Shown here one piece after another: positions 1 through 11,864 of a DNA stretch of 64,000 bases. The DNA is taken from assembly GCA_030015575.1 (NCBI GenBank), contig CM057342.1, positions 622,385,348-622,449,347 of the forward strand, in the 5' to 3' direction. The position numbers and the translations under genes were made by a program. The DNA comes from Agapanthus africanus. Lineage: Eukaryota > Streptophyta > Magnoliopsida > Asparagales > Amaryllidaceae. Position 1 is the stretch's first letter. Each line of letters starts with the position of its first letter. The notes beneath the pieces were generated by a model, which worked only from the letters and a program-made list of their open reading frames with translations, made no database searches and was not told the DNA's origin.

Positions 1-454
1 CATGATATGACTCCTTGCACAATATACTTGCTATAGTTACATATGCACCTTTATACGATGCTGCTTTTGACTCAGGAGAAATTGGGAACCGCAAGATATA
101 GTTTAAAACCGTATTCATTTTTAAAGAGCGGTTTGCCCTTGATACGTGCATATTACTGTTCCATGCTGCATGATATACGAATATGCTTACAGTTCTGTTA
201 TATGTCGCATACATTATGCTTTATGATTATATGCATTGAAATATGCTATTTTCATAAGATTTCTGGATTTGAAAACCGTAGGTATTTCAAAGAAAGTATG
301 TATTGTTTTAAAAACCCAGTTTCTCTTGATATGATATTTCAGTATGTCCACCATGCCTTTTCTCGGTTCTGAGACATGTGATATGTGAAACCCGATTGGA
401 GGAGGCGGATGATCCGTTTGCGGGTTCATGGTGGACCCGGTATGGTTCCCCGGG
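1..454. other. Unrecognised flank left of element E
   Basis: This stretch is AT-rich and holds only short open frames with no recognisable motif. It is the left side of the target into which copia element E inserted; its continuation is at 10097. I see no coding exon, RNA gene or transposon end in it. It may be an older degenerate repeat, but nothing in the sequence lets me name a family. Confidence 0.5.
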
Positions 455-459
455 GCGAG
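455..459. repeat. Target-site duplication of E, left copy (GCGAG)
   Basis: GCGAG lies immediately before the TG that opens the 5' LTR of E and recurs at 10092-10096 directly after the CA that closes the 3' LTR. A 5-bp direct repeat is the usual integration scar of LTR retrotransposons. Confidence 0.95.
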
Positions 460-2558
460 TGTTAGATATAGTGCCCTCAAAGTCAATTATTGGATCACAG
501 GCACGTGATTGCAATGATTGAGGAGGACCTATACCGGTATGACAGTCTTACTCGAGATGATAGTATGCTATCTGGTTTGCCTTTATCAGTCGTGTACAGG
601 TTCAGGTGACCGATCACTGTTACACTTTGATAGAGCCCTTAGGATCTTGCTTGACTACCAACAGTATGATGGCGATCATATACGTGAGAGTTGGGTAGTC
701 CATAAGCACATCCTTAATTTTGGTCCCCAGTCGTGGGAGTTTCGAGACAGGGCATCGATACTCTGAAGTAGACTAGTGTATACAGTCGAGACCCCGATGA
801 GGGGCGGTGGCCGGTCTCACAAGCCACTGGTGTCAGTTGGATCACCTAAGATGTATACAGGTGCTCATTGGGTTATGAGTACACCGGACATGACTCGCCG
901 GGAACCTACTAGTTGGTATTATACCTATCGTCAGATAGCAGTTCCCTGGTGACATGTGTACAGGTTAGTTCATCGACCTGAGGTCGTCATTTGTCTCGTG
1001 TGAGTTCCCACTGTGCTTTGATTTCTACCCTACCACGGCTCAAAGGAGTCGTGCAAATAGGTCTTCTTTGGGTACAGTCCCGAACCATATGGATGCAAGT
1101 GAGCGGATCGGCAGGGGATACGTCTCTTCCGGTATTTGGGGTGAGATCGCGCTGTGTCTAGGAGAGCCATTACACAAATTCTCGACTGAGGTAGGAGATT
1201 TACTGGTAGGTACTCCAGTAGTATCTCAGGGTGTTCTGGGCTACACTCCAACACGACTTATACCGCTATTGGGGGTCTGACGTTACCACCCCTAGGCCGA
1301 TATGCGATACTCATAGACGAACGGACCGGACTGTATGTATATTGTCACTGTTAGGCTCAGTAGGGTTCCTGGATGAGTTCGCTCATCGGCTTCCCTTGAG
1401 GTCAGTACATGGGCAGCCGTTATGCACAGCTAGTGCCGCTGACGGCTTGTGGTTAAACCCACTGCCAGGGTACTGATGAGTCATTAGAGTCCCCCACTGA
1501 TAGTTTCCCAAGTTCGGACGAAACGTTGTAGAGACCGTCTGGTTTTATGGCAGGGTTCGGAAAATGCACGTGCGTTTACGCACGTGTTATATTTCGGGCG
1601 GATAATACTGGTGGGCTTTGGTTTAAGCCGGATCCAAGTATTATATTGAGTAGATATAATATCTTTGTCTTAGTTGCATTTGTATTCGGTCGTAATACAA
1701 ATGCGGGTATGTTTATACTGTTACGGGGTTATCCTGAAATTCATTTCAGGATCGCTTTTGGAAGTTGCCATTTTCCAGTTTCCAGTTTTCGATCACCCGC
1801 TTTAACATTCGGTTAAATGCGGATTTATCTTTTCTTGAGGGTGAGTCATGAGTGTGGAAGCTTCTAGAAAAGGTGACTAGGTTTAGTGACTCATTGTTTG
1901 CATTTAATGATTTGCAAGGTGTTATTGTGACTCATTGATTTGCATTAATGAAGTTTTGTAATGCTTAGGACATTTAGTTGTGATATTTTGTGAGAAGCTT
2001 TTCTAATGGTCACCACTTGCTCCTACACTCACCCCCACCTCCTCATATAAGTGGCCGGCCCATTCTTGATGGGGTTATGGTTGTTGATTTGAAAAAGATT
2101 ATAGTTTTGGATTCATGGAAATTAGATAGCAAAATTTCTCATTACATTTCAATCCAAAAGGTAACTTCATTAACCGTTCATCCATAGTTTTGGATGTAAC
2201 GAGACAATGTGTTCTACTCATTCTCTACATCATTCTTGGTCATCTCTTCTAGGAAACTTGATGACCGAGTTGTCTCGGGTCAGAGGTGGGAGCCCGTTTA
2301 AAGATCCGTTGACGTGGTGCCACCTGGACGAGCAGACCGGAGATCGAGCGAGATCAGAGCAGCCGCAACAAAGCGTAGGATGATGGTTAAAGAACGAAGG
2401 ACTCGGATCGTTCGGTATAACATTTCTACCCACTTTATAGTTTGTTAGTTTAGCAATAATGGCAGATCCGGGTTACAGTATACGATAGCGCCAGTTAAAA
2501 AGTTTTTGTTCCGCATTTGGTGTCTGTTAGACGGCTGGGGCGCTACCGTAGACTTACA
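460..2558 (+). repeat. 5' LTR of E
   Basis: It runs from TGTTAGATATAG to GTAGACTTACA and is matched by 7991-10091. Inside it are stem-loops: GAGACC/GGTCTC near 785-820, GATGAG-TTCG-CTCATC near 1373-1388, CACGTGCG/CGCACGTG near 1567-1586, GCATTTGTATT/AATACAAATGC at 1676-1704 and ATCCTGAAA/TTTCAGGAT at 1731-1752. An 8-bp palindrome GGCCGGCC is at 2053-2060, just after a TATAA-like stretch. A small U5 hairpin GTCT-GTT-AGAC is at 2522-2532. Promoter and polyadenylation sites cannot be fixed without transcripts. Confidence 0.95.
2053..2060. promoter_or_regulatory. Conserved GGCCGGCC octamer in the LTR
   Basis: The same 8-bp palindrome occurs at the matching place in every LTR of E, A, B and D (2053, 9586, 29573, 37542, 43508, 51336, 54471, 62440) although the surrounding sequence differs greatly. 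In E it follows a catataa motif. I do not find it in the LTRs of C or F. A regulatory role is inference. Confidence 0.4.
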
Positions 2559-2559
2559 G

Positions 2560-2572
2560 TGGTATCAGAGCC
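2560..2572 (+). other. Primer binding site of E (tRNA-iMet)
   Basis: tggtatcagagcc begins one base after the LTR end. It is complementary to the 3' end of plant initiator-methionine tRNA, the usual primer for minus-strand synthesis in plant copia elements. Confidence 0.95.
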
Positions 2573-4349
2573 TCGCCATTAAGCTTTATTAATTTGTGCT
2601 AACGCGTTTAAAATATCGATCGAACGGAATTTCGAAAACTACAATTTTTCTGTTCAAAGTTTCTGTTGATTTTAAAACAGGCCTAAAAATTATTCTGAGC
2701 ATTACAGAAAATTGAGCAGGCTTTTCTAAGAAAACTGGTGAAATTTGGTCATGTGATCTTACTGTTCCACCGCGGATCCTCGGCCTAAACCAGGATTTGG
2801 CCGCGAATCCGCCGCCATATTGTGGGATCAGTGCTCCAAATTTCTACAGTGTGTTCTTCATGAAAAATTGTGGTTTCTGGAATATTTCTTTTGGGCCCAG
2901 ATTTTATTACTGTACTGCAGATGTACGTGGGGCCCACTTCAGGAAGTTTTGTCGATCGAAATTTTAAACTTGTTAGTCTGCAGTACTTACATTATATCTC
3001 CGACCGTGAATGTCATTCGAGCGGTAAATTGCGTCTAATTACTATAGTTCTTTTAGACGGATTTGCGAACGTGACATTCGCGTTGATGTTCTGTGTTATG
3101 CTGTGATGTTGCGGATTTGTCGTGGTGGATAGCAGTGTGCAATGGTAGTGCTATTTGGATTTATTTGTACATTTGATATTGCGGGGCGAGCGTCCAACAT
3201 GTGGACTGCCGTCACTGCCAGTTTGTATAATATACTTTTGGGGCACGACCGGGCTGAGGTCGATGTACCCGTTGTACATATTTTTCATTTCTGTACCAGG
3301 TTTACCCCGCGACGGAGTGCACGGATAGCCGAGTTCTGGAGGACAACGGGTCCGCATCTTATGGCTTTAAGAGGCAGAGGGACCTCACTCTAGAATTGGC
3401 AGACTATTCACCGCACTCGTAGGGGGTGCAGGTTGACCTAAGGAGGGGTGCCCAAGATTACCGGATTCCGTGAAGTGCTGGGTGGTCCATTCACTTTGCT
3501 GTAGGGGCTGCCTCGCTTCAGGTTTTGGCGGGTAACTTGCCGCACCCGTAGGGGTCTAGGTTTCATTGCACAGGCTATCCACATGACCAGGGGAACGTCG
3601 GGTTTCAGTAGCGGCTCTGTGAAACCCGGGGATCCCAGATTATCTGTATTGTTCTGTGATGCTTATTACTTTTCTGTAATGTTGCATATTATCACGCCTG
3701 GAGCGATTATTGTATATTAGTATATATACTAGTAGATGTTGTATATGTTTTACACCCGCGCTAGTCCAATCTCCGCTCTGTCGTTAGTTAAGTAACCTAA
3801 CGGGTGATGACGGGACCCAGTGACGAATGCGGACGGCATATACGTACATTTTATTTTCGTTCTTTTCTGGTGTGATTAATTGATGGGACTGCATTGATTC
3901 TGATCAATGCAAAGGAAAACAAACCTGTTTGGCAGTTGTTGGAACAATTTTAAAAGCTATTATTACAAAGACGTTTCCTTTTGTTTTGCATAGAGGTATT
4001 CGGTTGGAATATCCTGCACCTCATTCGACGAGGCAAGGGCCGATATCCCTTCACCGGGAATGACCCCTTAGGCAGAAGTTTGCGTTAGGGTAATCACTTC
4101 ACTATAGTCGATTACAAGTTGCTTTGCATCGCGGTATTCAGTTGGAATATCCTGCACCTCATTCCACGAGGAAAGAGCCGGGATCCCTTCACCGGGAGTG
4201 ACCTCTTTAGCAAAGGTTTTCGCCACTATATTTTTTATAAAAAGCTATCAGGTCCTTCAGCGATATCAAGTTCATTACGTTAAAGGTTTTTCGCCAAAAA
4301 CTAGCCGTAGCCCTCCGTCATTTCTTTTGGGTATTCAGTAGTATTCAAG
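2573..4349 (+). other. Untranslated leader of E
   Basis: There is no credible coding frame in about 1.8 kb. Blocks conserved with A, B and D include a hairpin cgggtttca / tgaaacccg near 3598-3628, a hairpin GCATTGAT/ATCAATGC near 3889-3909, and two tandem copies of a module of about 140 bp (near 3985 and 4125). Each copy contains ggaatatcctgcacctcatt followed by cttcaccggga. The GC-rich middle (about 3180-3640) also aligns with the leader of the more distant element F. Confidence 0.75.
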
Positions 4350-4557
4350 CTATGCATTTTGGCCAAAGTCAAGGCATAGTGTTTGGTAGCTGCTGGGTAT
4401 TCATTTGTTGCATAGATAGATGAGTTGGTTTGGGACAGTCGTTCTGCCGATTGGCCAAAGTCAGGGGCATGTGCGGGTGGGTTCAAATTGACAAGATAAT
4501 GACGGGAAGAACTTGGCATGTGACTTATGGCATTTTGGCCAAAGTCAAGGTCATAAG
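4350..4557 (+). other. Three-hairpin common-loop module of E (loop CAAA)
   Basis: Three stem-loops share one inner core, TTGGC-CAAA-GTCA(A/G), at 4359-4372, 4451-4464 and 4535-4548. Each sits inside its own outer stem: CTATGC/GCATAG (4350-4355 with 4374-4379), a short TGCC/GGCA stem, and CTTATG/CATAAG (4524-4529 with 4552-4557). The same module exists in A, B and D with a different loop in each element. It lies about 1.8 kb downstream of the primer site and outside any recognisable coding sequence. Confidence 0.8.
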
Positions 4558-4933
4558 AGCATGGGGCAAAAATCATATCGGGAGTTTCTAAAGAAACTGA
4601 AACTTGCCAAGTATACGCATACCTTTTGGAGTGTGATAACGTGAGTGGATTCCGTCACGTTATCATGCGATGAGAGTTGGATCCCGATTCCCACTGATGA
4701 GTTGGTTTACTCTTCGGGTGATCCCGATTGATTCTTCTTTCAGGTTTGGAGGAGAATTTGACAGTGCAGTGGGAGGTTTCCTGATTAGATAAAGTGATAA
4801 CCATTTTGATCTAGGTTAGAGTGCACGCAGAGTATTTCTTTTCTCTCTCTCTTTGGCAGCGACCATTGACCGACCCTAGACTATGACTCAGTGACCAAGT
4901 TGACCGGACCTTCTTAAAATACTGGCTTTTGGA

Positions 4934-5650
4934 TTGTCCGAGTTGCATAAGTCATTGCCGCTCCTTCTTTTACCCTTTGCATTTCTCAGAACACCCCGTA
5001 TTACTACGGACATCCACTTCCATTGGATAGATCCATCGTATGGTTATATACGAACTCGGAGAGACTTCATCGAGGATGGATCCAGGTCAGGAGAAATAGA
5101 ATTGGTTTATTCAGTTGTCTTTTATTATCACCTTCTCTCAGGTTGCGAGGGCTCCTTAGTTTAGGAGAGTACACCTATTACGCTTATTGGATAGTCTTAT
5201 TCCAAACCATAGGCAGGTGCTGAAAGGTAGGGAATGAAGAAAACCAATTAGCCTAAGTAGGGTGTACAGAAGGTAATAACTAAAGACAAAATAAAGGGAT
5301 TAGAAAGAGGGCAAAGTAAATTGTGACTGTTATCATTCACGACCAAACCGCGTACTTCATCGCCACTCCTATTTCACCTTTGCTTTTTTCCCCAGTTCGG
5401 GAGAAATAGAATATGGTATTATTCAGTTGTCTTTTATCATCACCTTCTTTCAAATTGCGAGTACTCCTTGGTTTAGGAGAGTACACCTATTATGTTTACT
5501 GGATAGTCTTCTTCCAAACCATAGGCTGGTGCCGAACGGTAGGGAAGGAAGAAAACCACTTAGCCTAAAGAGGTGTACAGAAGGTAATGAATAAAGACAA
5601 ATAAAGGGATTTGGAGAGATGACAAAGAGATATACGGTTAAAGTCATGAA
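4934..5650 (+). repeat. Duplicated module of about 390 bp in E
   Basis: Two tandem, diverged copies (about 4935-5345 and 5346-5650) share blocks such as tcagttgtcttttat, ggatagtctt.ttccaaacca, gtgtacagaaggtaat and aaagggatt. The second copy in E has lost the block containing ccccgtattactacg. All copia copies here carry the duplication, in the place where gag and protease would be expected. I cannot recognise a gag domain or zinc knuckle. Internal inverted repeats include GTACTCCT / AGGAGAGTAC. Confidence 0.7.
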
Positions 5651-6199
5651 TTAGATTATGGAAGAGGCATTACTATGAATACCAGGATACCCCTATGAAA
5701 CATTTTCATGTTTCAGTGCATTGTTAAAGGAAAACTATTTTTCCGATTAGATACTTACTCTAGGGTATGTATTTACCAGGTATGATTCTCACATCTGTAT
5801 GGTTTTACAGATGATGAGTGGGAGTAAGTTATTGGGAATTAGGTGATCATCCTTATTATATAGGAATTCGTTGTAATTGGTGATATTTGAGGAAATCGCC
5901 TGGGTACAGTTTTCAACCTACGACGCACAGGTTTTGAGTTATTAAACTCAGCGGACTTATACAGAGTATTGTATGTTGTCCAGTGTCCGTCAGGACAAAG
6001 GGGTTGGTCTTCGTACTATGTTCTGTTTACTTGTGACTTCTCTAGTTTTAGACAAGTGTTTCGTAGAAATACAAGGTCTAAGTTTTGAGAAGTTGTGGGT
6101 ATAAGAATAAAGTAGAAAACCAGGTATCGTAAGTATCGGGATTCTTCAAAGAGATCGAAGATGTAGATACTTGTGATTGGTATTCAGTTAATTGTTTTG

Positions 6200-7970
6200 A
6201 GAAACTTGTTTCTTTTTCAGGTTATTCATAATTGGATGGATTCCTAAGTTGAGTAATGCTGATTAGCCTCTCTCCATGAAGTTAATATGCACTGGAGACA
6301 GCTGCATGATTTGAATTTTGTTCCAATTAAATAAGTGCCAAAGTTTCTATATTGGATATAGAATGGTTCATATCTTAACGATGTTAAGGTACGGGGAGTT
6401 GTCCGGTTTATGCTTAAAACCAGACTCTGGATAACTCAGGGCACGTTTCTGTAATGGCAGTTTGTGGGTTGGCCCAGGCTATGTCGAGGGTTAACTTTCT
6501 ACCATCTGGAAGATCAATAGTGATATTGTTCTTGACTCGCCACAGTTTTAATAAAATGGATTTTTTCAGAAAACAGTAGTGGGAGTATGGTAGAACTGGA
6601 AGTGATTCTATAACCGCAAACGATTACGGAAAATTTAATAGGACCTAAAAATTCAATCAGGTTTGACATTCCATTAGCCACTCCGCAGATATGGTGGGTA
6701 ACCTCAGACACCCGAGAGGTACTCCGGTAGCCTCAAAGACGGTGACAGGGAGGTTCTTATCTACCCATACTTGACACTACTGTTGTTCCAGGCTATGAGA
6801 CCCGGCAGGAGGTTAAGTATAGCGTCGTTCTAAACTAGCTTTAGAAGTGCACGTATATATTATTCTGCCAGAGGGTTGTTGTGGTTAGTGGGAGCAGTGA
6901 AAGCATAGTGGGCAAGTAACTTATGTCTATTTATAGACTTGAGCAGATATAGCGGAGATAGATCATCTAATTTTTGATGTGACAGTCATAGGTTTGACTT
7001 CATCAGAATAGAGGATGGATCTGTTAAGAAGGTAGTAGGGTGTGTGATGTCCTGGTACATGGATGACATACACAGAGTAGGAAGTAAAATTCCTATACTA
7101 CAATCGGCTAAATTGTGGTCGTCACACAGTTGTTTCTTCACAAAGGATATGGATATAATATCAGACATTCTGGTTACTAGATCTATGGTTTTAAATTTAG
7201 ATTTGGGTAGTTTCCCAATGTGGGTAATTTGACAGTATTCTAATAGTATTTTAGAATAGATGATTCCTGGCATGGTGGTGTACCTGCAGGTGATGGAGTC
7301 ACCCTCTCTAAAGGTGTCTTACAGACTAAAGGGGAGAGGGATGTGCATAATTGGAAGATCACTTGCTTAGGCAATTGAGTCAATCATGAGACGTCAAGTA
7401 CCACACCGGATGTTGTTTTTGCACTAGATGCGATAAGTTTATATTAATTCAATCCTGAAGAAACATAAGGAAGCGGTTTTAGAACATAAGTGAATATTCT
7501 ACGGATTTGATGACGGCAGCCTCCTTAGGAGACGGTTATCATTCCAGGCTTCAAAGGTGACATGGATGACAAAGAGATTGTCAGAGTTATAGTTTTCCCT
7601 CTGACGAAGGGGGCAGTATTATGGACAGGTGGTTCAAGAAGATACTGTGGGAGGCATGGTGCTGAACACTGATTAGGTTCAGTTGTCGATACAGTCTAAG
7701 AAGTTTGGATTTGGAGTTCATTTATGAACTAGGTCCCATCAGATATCCAGACATATTCTAAGACAGGTATTATTCAATTCGGGAGATAGCTTTCTTCGCG
7801 AAGTTGAGATTAAGAGAGACATAGAAAGAAATATCGGGGCGGATCCACTCGCTGAGGCTATTTCTCGAACACAATAGTTTTTACAAACGGGCTTTGTGAA
7901 ACTGATTAGTAGAGGAGTTGGATGTTCGGTATCACACGGGCTGTGAGTATGCGACATCGCAATAATTAGC
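6200..7970 (+). pseudogene. Degenerate copia pol of E (INT end, linker, RT, RNase H)
   Basis: The reading is pieced from several frames. The end of the integrase core is visible as YALETAA at 6286-6306, followed by a stop. A linker follows. An open RT stretch runs from 6978 to 7232: FDFIRIEDGSV, then a YMDD box at 7056-7067 (catalytic Asp pair present), then ILQS and DIISDILVTRS. The RT segment that should carry the first catalytic Asp is missing or unrecognisable, so no active enzyme can be made. RNase H-like remnants lie between about 7490 and 7960. Unlike A-D, the frame across the bases just before YMDD is intact. Copia order (INT before RT) is clear; the finer lineage is not. Confidence 0.75.
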
Positions 7971-7978
7971 CTTAAGTG

Positions 7979-7990
7979 CAAGTGGGAGAT
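7979..7990 (+). other. Polypurine tract of E
   Basis: caagtgggagat lies directly against the TG of the 3' LTR. The identical motif precedes the 3' LTR of A, B, C and D, as expected for the plus-strand primer of copia elements. Confidence 0.9.
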
Positions 7991-10091
7991 TGTTGGATAT
8001 AGTGCCCTCAAAGTCAATTATTGGATCGCAGGCATGTGATTGCAATGATCGAGGAGGACCTATACCGGTATGACAGCCTTACTCGAGATGATAGTATGCT
8101 ATCTGGTTTCCCTTTATCAGTCGTGTACAGGTTCAGGTGACTGATCACTGTTACACTTTGATAGAGCCTTTAGGATCTTGCTTGATTACCAATAGTATGA
8201 TGGCGATCATATACGTGAGAGTTGGGTAGTCCATAAGTACATCCTTAATTTTGGTCCCTAGTCGTGGGAGTTTCGAGACAGGGCATCGATACTCTGAAGT
8301 AGACTAGTGTATACAGTCGAGACCCCGATGAGGGGCGGTGGCTGGTCTCACAAGCCACTGGTGTCAGTTGGATCACCTAAGATGTATACAGGTGCTCATT
8401 GGGTTATGAGTACACCGGACAGGACTTGCCGGGAACCTGCTAGTTGGTATTATACCTATCGTCAGATAGCAGTTCCCTGGTGACATGTGTACAGGTTAGT
8501 TCATCGACCTGAGGTCATCATTTGTCTCGTGTGAGTTCCCACTGTGCTTTGATTTCTACCCTACCACGGCTCAAAGGAGTCGTGCAAACAGGCCTTTTTT
8601 GGGTACAGTCCCGAGCCACATGGAGGCAAGTGAGCGGATCGGCAGGGGATACGTCTCTCCCGATATTGGGGGTGAGATCGTGCTGTGTCTAGGAGAGCCA
8701 TTACACAAATCCTCGGCCGAGGTAGGAGATTTACTGGTAGGTACTCCAGTAGTATCTCAGGGTGTTCTGGGCTACACTGCAACATGACTTATACCGCTAT
8801 TAGGGGTCTGACGTTACCAGTCCCCTAAGCCGATATGCAATACTCATAGACGAACGGATCGGACTGTATGTATATTGTCATTGTTAGGCTCAGTAGGGTT
8901 CCAGTATGAGTTCGCTCATCTGCTTCCCTTGAGGTCAGTACATGGGCAGCCGTTATGCACAGCTAGTGCCGCTGACGGCTTGTGGTTAAACCCACTGCCA
9001 GGGTACTGTTGAGTCATTAGAGTCCCCCACAGATAGTTTCCCAAGTTCGGGCGAAACGTTGTAGAGGCCGTATGGTTTTATGGCAGGGTTCGGAAAATGC
9101 ACGTCCGTTTACGCACGTGTTATATTTCGGGCGGATAATACTGGTGGGCTTTGGTTTAAGCCGGATCCAAGTATTATATTGAGTAGATATAATATCTTTG
9201 TCTCAGTTGCATTTATATTCGGTCGTAATACAAATGCGGGTATGTTTATACTGTTACGGGGTTATCCTGAAATTCGTTTTAGGATCGCTTTTGGAAGTTG
9301 CCAGTTTCCAGTTTCCAGTTTTCGATCACCCGCTTTAACATTCGGTTAAATGCGGATTTATCTTTTCTTGAGAGTGAGTCATGAGTGTGAAAGCTTCTAG
9401 AAGAGGTGACTAGGTTTAGTGACTCATTGTTTGCATTTAATGATTTGCAAGGTGTTATTGTGACTCATTGATTTCCATTAATGAGGTTTTGTAATGCTTA
9501 GGATATTTAGTTGTGATATTTTGTGAGAAGCTTTTCTAATGGTCACCACTTGCTCCTACACTCACCCACACCTCCTCATATAAGTGGCCGGCCAATTCTT
9601 GATGGGGTTATGGTTGTTGATTTGAAAAAGATTATAGTTTTGGATTCATGGAAATCAGATAGCAAAATTTCTCATTTCATTTCAATCCAAAAGGCAACTT
9701 CATTAACCGTTCATCCATAGTTTTGGATGTAACGAGACAAAATGTTCTACTCATTCTCTATATCATTCTTGGTCATCTGTTCTAGCAAACTTGATGACCG
9801 AGTTGCCTCGGGTCAGAGGCGGGAGCCCGTTTAAAGATCCGTTGACATGGTGCCACCTGGACGAGCAGACCGGAGATCGAGCGAGATCAGAGCAGCCGCA
9901 ACAAAGCGTGGGATGATGGCTAAAGAACGAAGGACTCGGATCGTTCGGTATAACATTTCTACCCACTTTATAGTTTGTTAGTTTAGCAATAATGGCAGAT
10001 CCGGGTTACAGTATACGATAGCGCCAGTTAAAAAGTTTTTGTTCCGCATTTGGCGTCTGTTAGACGGCCGGGGCGCTACCGTAGACTTACA
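7991..10091 (+). repeat. 3' LTR of E
   Basis: It matches 460-2558 with scattered substitutions and small indels (start TGTTGG here, TGTTAG in the 5' copy). The ATCCTGAAA hairpin has become ATCCTGAAA/TTTTAGGAT, a change that keeps pairing through a G-U. The U5 hairpin is CGTCT-GTT-AGACG at 10054-10066. Confidence 0.95.
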
Positions 10092-10096
10092 GCGAG
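10092..10096. repeat. Target-site duplication of E, right copy (GCGAG)
   Basis: It is an exact match to 455-459 immediately after the closing CA of the 3' LTR. Confidence 0.95.
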
Positions 10097-11399
10097 AAAT
10101 GTTTTTCGTGGAGTAGACGATGAGCTTGGCAGGGTGGCTAGTACCTACCGGTGATTGGTTGGACCTGGCGGCTATCTGGAGGATTTCGACCGGAGTCGAA
10201 AGATGTTATGGGCCGATCCGGACTGACGGAGCCTGAGAGATATGAGGATTTACGTGCCGATGTTGGGTACGGGTTTCATGATGTTGCGAGTGTCGATACT
10301 GGATATTCAGGTTCCATGATTTTGATGTGTCGCGAGGGACACACATTGATTTATATTCTCATACTTTCATGCATATGCTTTTATGATATTTACGTGCATG
10401 ATATTGTTGTGTCATTGGTTGACCCATGGACGAGATCCATATGCATATAGGCATTGGTTACATAGTTGGATGTTATCCACATACTTATAGACTTGAGTAT
10501 ATTGCTGACACTGATTTCATGTTGATTACATTAATCATACCTCATCTTTATGATATGTTGCCACCTGAGGCACAGACACGAGCACTTGGTATTACACTTA
10601 TATATAGATGTTTACCCTTGCCACCTTAGCATGCTTCAGACTTTATCATATTGAGGATATATACTACTGATCGTTTTGACCTAGGATTGAGTCATACATA
10701 CGATTTCTTCTCTGTGATATTTTCTACTCACGAGTTGGCAACTCATCCCCGTTGTGCCACAGTTTCTTGCAAGTTTTGCCGTGCAGATTCGTTGCGGCTT
10801 TGCTGGCACACTGTCCCTTTCCGAGTGATTTGCTTTGATAGGTGGACTCACTTGCATCGTGACCACCATTGTATATTATTTATTTCAGTTCTATCTAGTA
10901 AACTCCATCAACCAGACTGTATTATTTATTAGACTTAGAAGACCAAACTTGTTTATTTTTTCGACCTTAGAGTCGCGCGTTGTATTATTATGGTTTTTAT
11001 TGATGGTTTGAGTTTCCTTTTGAGTTTTGATCCTCGTCTTTCGGCGTTGTATATTATATTGCTTGCATGGTTGTGGCCGTCGATTGACGAAGAGCTAGCT
11101 CCCGCTTGGGGATGCCTTTTATCATTATATATGCTTTTATTATGTTGCACCCCGTTTGGGGCCAGTATTTACAAAGGAAACTCTGCCGAAATTTTCAGAA
11201 AAGGCTTGATGTTTTAAAAAACGCATAATTTGGCTTATGCTATTAGTTTTAAAATAAGTTTCTTCTTACCTAAAATGGTTTTAGATTTCTGGGTTTTTGT
11301 CTTACTTGAATTAGATGGGGTCCTATAGACTTCATATGATTCAAGGGCCAGTCACGTGCCATTTTGGGTCATAGCACTTATTATATGGTACAGAATGCT
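10097..11399. other. Unrecognised flank right of element E
   Basis: This is the continuation of the sequence at 1-454. It has only short open frames with no recognisable domain. The stretch near 11165-11205 (ggaaactctgccgaaatttt) faintly resembles what I have seen in plant gypsy LTRs, but I find no TG/CA ends, primer site or repeat copy to support that. I see no gene here. Confidence 0.4.
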
Positions 11400-11842
11400 G
11401 GGCTCCTAATAAGCATCATACACAGAAGATGCACATAGCGGAGATGTGCATGCTTCATTGGATGTGTGGTAAAATTAGAAAAGATAAGGTGCGAAATGAA
11501 GATATTCATGCAAAAGTTGGTGAAGCACAAGTGGAGAAGAAGATGCAGGAAAACCGGCTAAGATGATTTGGTCATGTGCGACGCAGACCTATGAAAGCAC
11601 CGATTCGACGAATGGATACTCTCGATATAAAAATTGTCAAAAGGGTGAAAGAGAGACCGAAAAAAACATGGATGGAGGTAATACGAAAAAATATAGTTGC
11701 CAAAGGCCTCAATGAAAATATATTGTCCGATAGGAGTGAGTGGAGGCGGAGGATTCATGTGCTTGACTCGGCGTGATTCTCATATTGGTTCTTGTAGCCT
11801 ACCCCATATGCTTGGGATAAAAGGCTTAGTTGTTGTTGTTAT
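11400..11842 (+). mobile_element. RTE-type LINE, 5'-truncated 3' end
   Basis: The + frame ending at 11774-11776 encodes the C-terminal tail of a plant RTE-clade reverse transcriptase protein. The markers are MLHWMCGKIRKDKVRNEDI, then ENRLR-FGHVRRRP, then SEWRRRIHVLDSA. One internal stop (TGA at 11564-11566) stands where the family has Trp (RWFGHV). The 3' untranslated end carries the family signature ccccatatgcttgggataaaag and ends in a (GTT)n tail at about 11828-11840. The endonuclease and main RT domains are absent, as expected for a 5'-truncated insertion. It abuts the CACTA-like relic. Confidence 0.85.
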
Positions 11843-11864
11843 ATGAAAAAATAGTAATATGTTC

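Larger units (their letters stand above)
460..10091 (+). mobile_element. Copia-type LTR retrotransposon E, complete but coding-dead
   Basis: The element is 9.6 kb long and bounded by two LTRs of about 2.1 kb (TGTT...TTACA) with a perfect 5-bp target duplication. In order it has a 5' LTR, a tRNA-iMet primer binding site, a leader of about 2.3 kb, a duplicated module, degenerate pol with INT, RT and RNase H order (copia order), a polypurine tract and a 3' LTR. Its LTRs differ at many positions by eye, more than those of A, B or D, so it is the oldest complete insertion here. It lacks a 192-bp segment found in A, B, C and D, but keeps the RT frame that those copies have lost. Confidence 0.95.

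Noticed and set aside
2560..2572. A possible tRNA gene at tggtatcagagcc
   Set aside because: Only the 13-nt primer binding site is present; there is no cloverleaf around it.
4350..4557. A CRISPR-like array suggested by three spaced repeats in the leader
   Set aside because: The repeats are short hairpin cores with co-varying outer arms inside a plant retrotransposon leader; there are no uniform repeats, spacers or cas genes.
10651..10932. A host exon in the open frame right of element E
   Set aside because: It has no recognisable domain, no splice or codon-use support, and overlapping open frames on the other strand; it is probably chance.
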